A stretch of 64,000 bases of DNA from NCBI GenBank assembly GCA_963969595.1, contig OZ018410.1, positions 32,802,913 to 32,866,912 on the forward strand, written 5' to 3'. The position numbers were made by a program, and so were the translations under genes. Position 1 is the first letter of the stretch; every line of letters begins with the position of its first letter. The DNA comes from Neckera pumila. Taxonomy: Eukaryota; Streptophyta; Bryopsida; Hypnales; Neckeraceae. This document shows, piece after piece, positions 13,620-24,400 of the stretch. Under the pieces are notes generated by a model, which was not told the origin of the DNA, searched no databases, and saw only the letters and a program-made list of their open reading frames with translations.

Positions 13620-13636
13620 CCTCTCTCCCCCCCCCC
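13620..13636. repeat. Poly-C tract
   Basis: A run of ten C follows CTCTCTC. It lies inside the right part of the split MITE. Confidence 0.7.
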
Positions 13637-14298
13637 CTCCAAGTTCTGAGCTATTTGGGGCATTACTTTTGTTCCCGGGCACCGATTGAAAAGATATACA
13701 TTTTCCCACAAAACGAATCATTTTTTCTATCTTGGATAATAAATTCAAAAAACTCGGACAAAATTTCAGCCCGTAGTTACCTACCTGAAATTCCCATTTG
13801 TCTCCCGAAGGAATAATGGTCCTTTAAGGGCTAAGACAAAAAATGTCTTCTTTAGCATTTCAGGGTCAACTTATGGGAAGCAACCAATTCCAGATCAACC
13901 CCACCCCATCCCACCCTACCCTCGGTCACCCCCCATTCTTGCAATGTAGGTTGTTCTCTTTCTATGCAAGAAGAGATGAACAATGTTTAATTATGGTGTC
14001 GTTTGTAACGCAATTTTGGCACTTTATGATTGGCTACAAGGCTCTCCAAATATTGCAACCAACCCTTGGTGGATTTTCCAACCAACCCTTGGTCAAAAAA
14101 TAGGAAGGTCTATATGACCAGTATGGATCAAACGAAAGCTTTAGCAAAAAAATTCATAATTATTTTGTTTTGAAAAATAAAAACCTAGAAAATTATAGAA
14201 ACCTTCCAAACTCTATTTTTTGCATATAGGATAATTTCCCGCTAGCAACCCACCCTGCAAATACATGAAACTGCTTAAGTGGTCAGAAATGGGTTGTC

Positions 14299-14319
14299 CC
14301 CCCCCCCCCCCCCCCCCCC
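14299..14319. repeat. Poly-C tract of about 20 bases
   Basis: An uninterrupted run of C after GGGTTGT. A run this long is prone to slippage and its length may not be exact in the assembly. Confidence 0.85.
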
Positions 14320-14354
14320 TTGCTAGTGCGATCACCGAGGACTACAATTCTACA

Positions 14355-14770
14355 AGCATCTAAGGTAAGGATCCCATACCCGATCACTTAAGGGATTTTG
14401 AAATAAATGATGAGCAAAATGAGTGATGAAATTTTTTCTCCATGGCGGAAGATAAGAAATATAGTAACTGAATTTTTTTTGTAATTTTATTCCCCAAAAT
14501 GGAATTACTGTGAATTTTGGGAGCCAGAAAGTGTTCCGAATGCAAAGCCGATCACTAGAGTCTTCCAATTCCGATCACTCTAAAACTAGCTTCATACTTC
14601 TTCTTTTCTTGCTACTTTTTGCATATTTTATGACATATGTCAAGATCTTCTTGGTCCCAACCTTAAAAAAAGAGTAAAAAACATGTTCTAAGCCGTGATT
14701 ACAAACAAGGGCATCTCTAGGTCAGGAATTGATCCCTGGTTGGAAACAGATGATTCTACCTTAAAAAAAA
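14355..14770. repeat. Dispersed repeat, copy 1 of 2 (about 410 bp)
   Basis: Nearly the whole stretch is repeated at 56990-57395. Shared words include GAGCAAAATGAGTGATGAAA, CTTGCTACTTTTTGC and AATTGATCC. The ends read TCTAAGGTA and TACCTTAAAA, so a short CTAAGGTA inverted terminal repeat is likely. Probably a non-autonomous DNA element. Confidence 0.7.
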
Positions 14771-15233
14771 AAGACTTTGAGGGTTATTTCTGCAGTAGAA
14801 ACAAAGAATGTACCTATTCATCCTCGAATTCAGATGCTGGCTGTTTGGTTAACGACCATCCATTCCCGCACTGACGTTATTTAATCTCTCCAAATCCGTA
14901 ATCCCTACATGCAGTGCGATTGTACCTCTTTCCCGTTCCCCCAAGTCCTACATGCATACGTGTCCGTCTGCACTGCCTCTGCAGCCCCTGCAGCAAAAAC
15001 CCGAAAGCAGCACTGATGGAGGCATGGAGCTCATGGCCACACTCATCTTGTCAGCTCCAGTCTTCATGAATTGACAGTATTTGACAACACTATGATAACT
15101 TAGATGTGCAAAAAGTGTCCGGTGTTTTTGTCAAATGGACAACTGTTGAAACCCGAGAGCACTTTGCATTTCATGTATTATTATGGCAATGCCAAAAGCG
15201 ACCTACCTACCGAGTGGAAGTGATGAAGCTACT

Positions 15234-15958
15234 AAGGTAGGAACACCCAATGGCGTCAGACCATCTGCATTGCAGTCACGGTACATGGCCCAGTATCGGT
15301 ATAGCTAACTTTTGAATGCTAAACAATTAGAATTTGAAAATTGTCTTATAAGAAGCGCATCAGTAAGAACATGGAGAAGGAACAAAAAAATTTCAAACTA
15401 GACATTGGACAAGTACTTCAAAAGCAAGGTACAAATCTGAAATCATAAAGGTCTTAGCAAATCACGGATATCAAAGCAACATTTGACCATTGACCCTCCA
15501 CATTTGACGATTTTTAGAGGGTCAATGGTCAAATGTTGCTTTGATATCCGTGATTTGCTAAGACCTTTATGATTTCAGATTTGTACCTTGCTTTTGAAGT
15601 ACTTGTCCAATGTCTGGTTTGAAATTTTTTTGTTCCTTCTCCATGTTCTTTCCGTTGCGCTTCCAATAAGACAATTTTCAAATTCTAATTGTCTAGCATT
15701 CAAAAGTTAGCTATACCGATACTGGGCCATGTACCGTGACAGCATTGCAGATGGTCTCAGATTCTACACATGATGAAAATTTCAGAACTTATTTGATAAA
15801 CGTCCTGCGATGAATATTTGATACCTTAAATGTAGGTAGACCACAGATATGGCTTAATTTTTTGACCTGAAGGATAAGCTATCTATAGTCTACTTATATT
15901 TAAGTTCAGAAATCAATGCCTTACCTAGTTTTTGACGCCATTGGGTGTTCCTATCTTA
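15234..15958. repeat. Long inverted repeat with ~245-bp arms
   Basis: The inner arms 15258-15502 and 15520-15762 are near-perfect reverse complements (for example GGTACATGGCCCAGTATCGG against CCGATACTGGGCCATGTACC) around a loop of about 18 bp. The outermost 24 bp of the left arm (GTAGGAACACCCAATGGCGT) find their partner at about 15934-15957, so about 170 bp have been inserted in the right arm. That extra segment is related, inverted, to 16140-16294. Confidence 0.85.
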
Positions 15959-16139
15959 ACTTAATATCCACGAGCATGCACAAAAATCGATAGAAACAAT
16001 GGATGAAAATTCATCATTTATTCATAAAAAATGGAGCAATACCATACTAAGATTTAATAACAATATAGCGATTTCATCCATTGAATGAGAGAAGCATAAT
16101 ATATTGTCTAACTAAGCATCCAAAACCAATAGTGTACCT

Positions 16140-16294
16140 AACTGCGTCACTTTCTAGGTAAGGTAATGACTCTAACCCTAAATCTAGATAGACTATAGAT
16201 AGCTTATCATTTTGGTCAACAAACAATAAGCTATATTTGGTCTACCAAGATTTAAATTATAAAATAACTACCATGTCTAGGAAGTGACGCAATT
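16140..16294. mobile_element. Small MITE-like element with GCGTCACTT ends
   Basis: The terminal inverted repeats read AACTGCGTCACTTTCTAGG and, inverted on the right, AATTGCGTCACTTCCTAGA. The interior GATAGACTATAGATAGCTTATC recurs inverted at about 15880-15905. No coding content. Confidence 0.5.
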
Positions 16295-16565
16295 GGATAT
16301 AAGGTAACTACACCTTAAATTGCACAGTTAAGCAATTCCGCATGGTTCAGCATGGTTTTCACTATTATAATGGAATTTTTTTTTTGCAGATCCCTATGGT
16401 AGTCAAAACGGGATTCTGGATACTCTTAGAATGCATTTTTTGGATACTGTGTGAATAATCTACAAATTTTCAAAGTGCTAAAAACAGGTGTACCTAAAAG
16501 CGATCATAGAGTCATATAATAGTGGGAGTACATTTTAGACAAGAATATCTAGTGTGCAATTTTAA

Positions 16566-17488
16566 CCCCTAAAGGACCAAGGTGATTTTTCTATCAAAAA
16601 CCACTCAAAACTGCCATTTCTATTGCAAAAAGAAAAGAGCTTTTAAAATTGTTTTTTCTTGCACATCCAGCTGTAAGATCTTATACTTGACTAGTATATG
16701 AATATGTGGAAGAAATTTCAGAAACTTTGACCATGTACATTGCAAGATATATGCATGTAAAGTGAAAAAACAAGTTTTTTTGCACCTTGCTTGACTAGAT
16801 TTTTTGGCTTTGAGTCTTTTTAGTTCAGATTTTTTGCACTATGGGCTTTGATTTTCTACTTATTTATATTAAGTAGTTGAGTCGAGAATCTCCCAAAAAA
16901 ATTTAGGATAAAAAACACTTAATTTTCACTCATTAAAAAATTGTTAAATAGAAGTGGATTCAAGATGGAAGGAAAAACTAAATTGTTAATAGCTTTTAGA
17001 TGGAATTGAATCACAATAATCCCAACGGTGAGATTGTTCTAGCAAGAATATCCAACCTTGTCTAACAATTTTTTTGAAAAATTCTAAAATTTGCATTGAA
17101 AAACAAATTCTACAAGTTATTTTTTTGAGAAGATGCTTAGATTGCCCAAAAAACTAAGATTGTCCATAACTTTCTCATAACTAGTCCAAATTGAATGAAA
17201 CAAAGCTTCACATGTAGACAAAAATATAATCTTTGAGAAAAAAATTTGAAAAAAAAATTATTTTGACTATTTGTGATTTTTTTTGGGCTGCCCGCTAAAC
17301 TCCGATTTTGCTTATTGTGCCATAACTTTTGCTCCCGGGCATCAATTAAAATAAAAATTATATATTCACAAAGCTCTTACAAAAATACATAACCTCAAAA
17401 AATTCCAAAAAATATAACTAAAAATTAAAGTAGTAGGAACCTGCCCAGACCCAAATTGTCCCCCGAGGAGACAAACGATCCTTAGGGG
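16566..17488 (+). mobile_element. TTAA MITE, ~920-bp family, full copy
   Basis: 923 bp between TTAA at 16562-16565 and TTAA at 17489-17492. The ends are CCCCTAAAGGACCAAGG and, inverted, CCCCTAAGGATCG. The interior aligns by eye with the copies at 32615, 36344, 37546 and 48330. No coding capacity. Confidence 0.85.
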
Positions 17489-18770
17489 TTAAGACGCGTG
17501 CAATTTGAGGTGTAGTTACCTTAGTGTTGGTTTTGGATGCTCCGACCTCAATATGGCCTCCAAAGAATTGTACTCCATGTAAATCTACTCAAAATTGATA
17601 CTCCAATATGGCTGCCAAAGAATATGGACCTTGGAGTATCAGTTTTGAGAGATTTATATTTTATTTTATTTTAATTTTTCTATTGCAAATACGTTGCAAG
17701 CGAATCTCATTGATCAGTTGCCCAGGGAAACTGTGCCCGTTGCTGCACCAACTCGACCCCTGACTGCAGCAAAACGGTACTTGTAAGCTTAGAAGCAGCC
17801 CCTAGGGGACTTTTAGTTCTGTTCACATGTTCTGCATTTCAGACAACTTATATGGACTGTTGACCCTCACTCACCGGGCACCCTAAAGGGCCTACATGTG
17901 ATGATAGCTTATATGTCCATACGCGCATGTACTTAAAGAGTACATATATGTGTGTATATATATATAGGGGTACTGAGAAATCAATGATGTTGTACCGGTT
18001 ATACCATCCAAATTGATCCGTATGCTTGTACTTGTCGGCCATAGTTTGCTCAGAAAATGATTTTCTCTTGAATGTATGTATGGGAGTTACTATGTGAATA
18101 TTATGTGAGCATTTTACCCTGGCAAGAATGCTATAGACACTAAAGGCCTCTTTACATGTATCGGTGGGTGGGTGTGTTTGTTCCTTGATACCTAAATATA
18201 GAAAGCATTTTTTATGTTTCTTCTACAATGTGGAATGCATTGGTATGAAATGAGTGGAATCGGCATTCTTCTACTTCCACGCTCACCAATAATTGGTGGA
18301 ATTGTTCTTTGTCTTTCAGTATTTGATCTACCCAGTTGGGCTTCACATGTAAGCCGACCTTACATGTCCGATAGATGAAAAAGAACTATCTTTCTATGTA
18401 GGATAGATTGACCGAGTGCACGTGTTCATCCTTGGGATTTTTGGTGTGAAAAGGGAAGGTCTTGCATGCACAGTAGTTTGACCTCCAATGGGTGCTTTTG
18501 GATTCTTTTTCAAGCAACAAGCAAATGATTCACACAATACCTTGAAAAGGATGACTTCCATGGTGTGGGTGATCTCTCTCTCATATAATTATTACATTAT
18601 GGTCATGCAGATTGCATAATTCGGTTTGACTTGTTCTTTGGGTTGCATGTTGTGGGCAACAATGCTTGCGTATGTAGTTACCACTTTACTGAATGAGAAG
18701 AATTTTGCTTTCTGTTGTGGATCACGGGAATGTTGAGTTCCAGAACTTGGTGAGGTAGAAAGAATGTTTA

Positions 18771-18908
18771 GGGCCTCTTCCACTATGGCCGTCCAAGTCG
18801 TGAGTCTGTCGTTTCTACCAATCATATTGCAGGGTCCGTCGGTTCCACCAATCATATTGCACAGTCCCACGGCCTCTCGACTTGGATGGCCATAGGGTGA
18901 AGAGGTCC
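18771..18908. mobile_element. Small TTA-flanked MITE (GGGCCTCTTC ends)
   Basis: 138 bp with ends GGGCCTCTTC and GAAGAGGTCC between TTA at 18768-18770 and TTA at 18909-18911. The inverted arms carry ACTATGGCCGTCCAAGTCG and its inverse. It also holds a tandem duplication of CCACCAATCATATTGCA. The 3-bp TTA duplication and GGGCC start fit PIF/Harbinger-derived MITEs. A relative with the same right end spans 51009-51905. Confidence 0.7.
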
Positions 18909-19031
18909 TTAGAACCAATATTGTTTTTGTAGATTTGAAAAATCTACAGACTCTTTTAAAGCATCAGAGTAGCCAGGGTTCTGTAGATGTATCAGCAGTT
19001 AGGACAATAAACCTAACTTATTAACCCTTAA

Positions 19032-19244
19032 CCCTTAATGGACAAAGGGGGATTCTAGAAATCATCCCTTTATATTACCAGGTGAATCATTAGCTTAAGA
19101 AATAGCAAAAGTACTTATTGGAAGTCAAGAAGACCTCACCTTTTCACAACAAAATTCCAAAGATGAATAGTTGCAGTGTTGTCCTATACAAGAGATTCTC
19201 TTGTCATTCATTGGCCATAAAACGGCCGCCTTGACGTTTAAGGG
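19032..19244. mobile_element. Small TTAA-flanked MITE-like element
   Basis: 213 bp between TTAA (19028-19031) and TTAA (19245-19248), with ends CCCTTAATGGACAAAG and, inverted, CCCTTAAACGTCAAGG. The interior resembles 23019-23178 and part of 63410-63640 (shared AAATTCCAAAGATGAATA). The terminal similarity is modest. Confidence 0.45.
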
Positions 19245-20525
19245 TTAAAAGACAAACTTGCCCAAGGGGCATGGTTTTAGGGTCAAAATATGTTGAATTT
19301 CACATAGTTCTTGATCTTAAATGTATTTTTACTTGACAAAGAAAATGAAGTTATAATAATATTTTTTTAATTTTTTTAATTTTTTTTCTTCCAAAATCAT
19401 AAAAAATTATAATTTCTGTAATCCTTTGAAGGTAACATCTTGGAAGCTTAAAATACACTACAAATTTTTTTACTTTTCTATAGAATTTCTCTTCTTTTGA
19501 GCTCAAAGAATAAACCAATTATTCCATGATGTTTATTACATTGCTGTAAATGTAAGGTGAGTGTGTTAGTTCAATGAAGAATAGTCTTTTACAAAACATT
19601 CAAAACCAAATTTCCTTGTTGAGTGGATTCATGCAAAAGCATGAGTAAAGACATTGAGGTGGTGGTTGTCCCATGACAATCTAATGAGAGCATGCCAAAT
19701 TTAGAGGGATTGGTCTCCTATGACTTCTAGAATAGTACTATAGAACCCATCTTTTTTTGGGAATTATCCTTACTAAACCATAGGACAATTCTTCCAAGTC
19801 CAAGACATGCAATCTAAACTTGCAAACATACTTGGGACCATCTATTTGTCTATGTGAATCATCCACGGTAGGTTGCTTCAAAAAATAGACATGAAGCAAC
19901 TATCAAACATTTCATGCCCATATTTGTGATGCTCTTTCCTATGTGACAATACTCATATGAGGCATTTGTCGGAATACCATAGGCAAGCATCTATATAATT
20001 GCTTTGCATTCTTACATGAAAGATAATCCTAACCGCCCCAAGCCATCACACTTTTTAAACAAACCAAGGGTTAAAAGCACAAACCTCTTGCACTATGTGC
20101 AAAAAAAACTTTCTCCTCATGTGGAAACGTTGCATTGGAGGCGTGCAAGCAAGCAAGAGGTCCGCCTCCGTAAAGGCATAAGTGCGGTTGCCGTCCCCCT
20201 TTTCTCTCATGGATGCTCTTACTAAGAATTTAGAACTATAGAAAGGAGTTGAAAATATCTGAGTTTCCAAGAGAGTGACTAGTGCAGCAGTTCTGACAAG
20301 CCATGCCAAGGCCCCTAGCAAGTGATTACTACGTTCAAAATCCATAAATTGATGTGATGAGTTGGACCAACATTGCATAGATTTTACATGTGGCTTAAAT
20401 CTGCTTGCCTGCCATTCTCATCTGGTTGTCCATTTCTGAAATCTGAAATCTTCAATTTCATAAAACCGCACTAAAACAAACAACGCGTGATAGGATCAGT
20501 AAATTAGAAGCCCAGAGAGCGCTGA

Positions 20526-21098
20526 CATTCCCGAGTTGCACCCCCTAAACAACATGATTGTGTTCGACATCCACCACAGCGACCAGTTCCTACTGTTGGA
20601 AGTGGTGAACAAGACGAAATCAATGCGAGGGGCAACATTCTGTTGGATCTCAAGGAAGATCAGTACACACGCTCAGAGTTGTTGAGCACCGCGAGCAGCA
20701 TCAAGGATGATCATGAGAACTTCAGCATGCTCCAGATCATGCCGGGGTCTCTACCCCCGGGGGAGGACACCGATGTGCAGAGTATGTTTGGCATGCTAGA
20801 AACCTTTTGGATTCTGCTAGAAAAGATGAACGCGCTGGTTGGAGACGAAGCACCGGCGGTGAAGGAAAAGGAGACCGGGACCCCTCCGGATGTGCGGTGC
20901 ACCCAGCTAGCGCTGGCGTCTTCTTGCAGGCGGAAGAGTTGGGACAGGTGGGCACTCAAAGGCCCGGCCGCCGCCGAAGAGGAAGACCCCTGCACCGACG
21001 GATGGCCCGCCTCCAACCCCATTGGCGTCGAGGGCGCCCGAGACTCCAGTGGAACCCCAGGGAGAAACGACCCCTTCAACAACGGGGAAGGAAACTAG
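20526..21098 (+). other. GC-rich open frame of about 190 codons, unrecognised
   Basis: An open frame runs from just after the TGA at 20523-20525 to the stop before 21099, with GC content clearly above the surrounding DNA. The peptide has a Pro/Gln-rich start (PPKQHDCVRHPPQRPVP), a mixed-charge middle (DLKEDQYTRSELL) and a Gly/Pro/Ser-rich end. No ATG near its start, no domain and no splice partner were recognised. The opposite strand is also open over much of it, as expected from GC-rich composition. It could be a gag-like transposon fragment or an exon of an unseen gene. Confidence 0.3.
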
Positions 21099-21452
21099 TC
21101 AGTCGAGGACAAAGAGGACTTCCACTTCGGCACCGGGAGAGGGAGCGTCAATAAGGAAGGGAGTGACCATGGACATCCGTCATAGCTTGTCTCCCCAGCA
21201 GAAGAAGAAGGTGGTGAAGCCGTGAAGGCGGCTGAACCTCGGCTTGGCATGGCATGAAGCACGGCTGAAAGGGTCAAGGGACGGAGCAACTGCAGGTAGG
21301 GACCCGGGGAAGGAACAGTCTCTGGATAGTCTCTGGATGAGGAGTATGACAGTACTGAAGAACTCAAAAGAGAGATGTTTTCAAAATCAAGTTTGATCAC
21401 TTTTTTGTTATCAAATCAGCAGCCACAGAATCTTTTGAAAGCAACTAGAAAC

Positions 21453-24400
21453 TCACTTGAACACATCCTCTGGTACGAAAAAATTTAAATCCACTGCCTG
21501 CATTCACAAACACTACAGTGTCAGTCATACAGAACAGTGTAGTTCAGGAAACTGTAACTAGATGACGTGGTGGTCAATAATTGAGGGTTCCACTGAAGTT
21601 TTGACTCAACAAAACAGGAAGCGGGATGAATAACAACCTCGTTTAAAACATAACATTCTTGAAAGGAAACGCAAGGGTGTCCTTTTACAGTAGCACTGTA
21701 CCAAGAATATATTAATGTTACAGTGTTCCACAATACATGGGCAAGCTTGCATTCAAGATGCTTACAGTGAAAGGAGCCTTGATTCATGGAAAGCAAAAGG
21801 TCCCCTACCTTGAAGTTCAAGAATGTTATGCATGCGCAAGCTATGAGGTACAAGTTGAAAGTAAAGCATGAGTAACAACGACCTCCACTTCAAAAAGTCT
21901 TGGCATTCTTCCATTACAAAAAAACATCTGAAAGCAGTAAGGCTACACGAAATTCAACCTGGGCAAAACCAATGTCAGCAGCGCTGTGATCACCTTTCCG
22001 TCCGGCGGCATCTCCAACATAAAAGGACCTGATACAGTGCACAACACAAGATATCAGTAAAGAAGAAATGCGAACTACAGGTAGAATTAACTTGTATTTG
22101 ATTAAGTTGGAGGTGATTGCGTTGAGAACAAGGCACACCTTTCTTTATCAATTGGTACTCCACCGTTCAGGTGACGTTCCAGAAGGTGCCACATGCCCGG
22201 TGAAGGCTTTCGGCAGGCGTCCCCACTTCCCTCCTTACCGCATGATATAAAAGCCTGAATTTCAAGGATAAAAATACCCTTTCATCTGATAATTGTCTCC
22301 GCATACTTCGAAAAGACATCTAAAGAGGATTTGAAGTAAGCTTAATTACAGGAATCTACTCCGTGTAATTTGCATTCCTTGCATACTATCTTGGAAAGAG
22401 CAGAAATGAGTTCAATAGCAACGTACGTTTTCTGACCAACTCGTTGGTATGCCATTTCCAAAGCCAACTGATTACTAAATGCTCATCTTGATTCCCAGAA
22501 ACGACCAATTCCTTGTCAAATTTCAACAGACGTGGGGAGTAAAGACCAACAGAGAACCAAGGTGCACACATCTTAGAAAAGTCTCACCTGCATGGGCACC
22601 TTCACTACTTTAATGAAAGCTTCCACACGACCTAGTTTGGAGTCGACAGCTTTCTGTCGGGACTTCGTCCACCGCTCAATGTTAGACTCATTTGAAAAAA
22701 TAACCTGCCAAAAGGATACAAAAGACCGATTGAGGGAAAAGAAAGGATGAGTTGCGACATATTCCTTCATAACTGAAACACTTAGATTTCCCCCGATACG
22801 ATATCCTTAGATACAAGAAGTGAGGACAGTGTTTCAGTACCGACCAGCTTGAAGCCCTCCTGATAGTAGTCCTGAAGTTTCTTCGGTATTGAAGGGTACA
22901 TAAGTGACCAAGCCTCAGCTCCTGGTCTGCAAAAACCATTAAAATAATATATTTATATTTTAGTCGAATGATGCTCCATTGCAAATGAAGCAATCTACAC
23001 GGAACAATTCTGCCTTAACCCTGGAAGGACGCAGCCCTATCACCAAACATCACCAAGATAATCCGCCAAAACTTATCAGATTCCAGGATGAATAGGTGCA
23101 TTCTTCGTTCTTAAAGTTTTTACAGTTTCCTTGGAAGTCATTCATCGGACACTGTTAGTCCTCAGCGTCCTTACTGGGATAAGAACATTCCAGACAATAG
23201 CTATGAAAAGAAGATGGTGGGCACAAATAATATAACAGCAGTGCAATGCTGAGACTAATGATATAGTGACTTTTAAATTTTTATATGATAGACGAAGCAT
23301 GACTGAAGGGAAGCTAAAATCCCTTACATCAGTCAGGTTCTGCTATACTGTACGCCATATCCCACAAGCTGAGATATTTCCCTCCCTTAAGGCCAATAAT
23401 ACATCTGCAGCTTCACAATACAGAGTTTTATGCATCAACCCAGTAATGACAGTGCGATGTACCTGCGAACATCTGTATTGACAAGGCAGCCATCAAAGTC
23501 GAAAGCCGCTATCTTCTCAGACGGATGCACATCGTCTGCCTGGCATTCCACCCCCAATGCTCAGATACATTAGGTAGCGGGAGCCATGTGGAGGACAGGT
23601 AACGTCTTAAGAGATGAAAATCACATTAACTACACCAATTTGAGAAGCAGTCTATACACTAAATATGGAGGAAGGAGTGAAGACAAACATCCTACATTTG
23701 TACACGGGTTAGACGCCCCAACAGATCCATTCATACGCTATCTGCCTCCAGGTAGTACACAGAACACTAAACATGGTTCAAGAAATAGCTCACCTCGTTG
23801 AAAATAACAGAAGAGAAGGCCTTCCAACCATGAGGTAACCTTGCACCCTGCAGGATGTTAAGCCCAATCCAAAGATAAGTTAATATAACTACACTAACTT
23901 GTACTAATTAATGCCACCTACGAAGTTAGTGTCTTTAAAAAACTTTATTTTTATAGAAATTGGAAGAGTGTAAAAATATTTCAACCTGTACTAATTCAAA
24001 ATAGTGTGACTTTGATAAATTAGTGTCTCAGTGACTTATAGGATAAATCAGTGCAGTATGTCATCGAGGGGCAAGATATATCTGAGAGCGTAGTACAATG
24101 GATGAATCATACTCCGTAATTCAAGATATTCTAAGAAAATCAGTATCAGAATTATTAATCTCGGTTCTTGTGTTTCGCTAGGTTGCTACAAGAATTTGAT
24201 TGAGGCTACCAATTTTGAAAATTTGCATAATACTTTTCATATTTTGGTTACAGAAGCACAGTTTCTAGAGATTTGCAACAAGTATTTTTGAGTACTTCAG
24301 AGAATTGACTAAATGATAAAAAAATTCTCCTCTTCAAATTTCCGATAGAATTGTAGCTGCATAAAAAAGAGTAATAAATCTGGCGACATGTTTTGACGAT

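Larger units (their letters stand above)
8548..13830 (+). mobile_element. TTAA MITE (~920-bp family), split by a pogo element
   Basis: The left part, 8548-8675, and the right part, 13037-13830, together match the other ~920-bp TTAA elements of the window end to end. The left flank is TTAA (8544-8547) and the right flank CTAA (13831-13834), one change from TTAA. Removing the 4361-bp pogo-like insertion and one TA leaves about 920 bp, the family length (915-926 bp in full copies). It has no coding capacity of its own. Confidence 0.85.

Noticed and set aside
21521..22138. Read-through of the ZDP-like exon 11 past its donor (FAQVEFRVALLL...)
   Set aside because: The ending does not match the family, whereas splicing to 21453-21497 restores the expected VPEDVFK-like C-terminus in phase.
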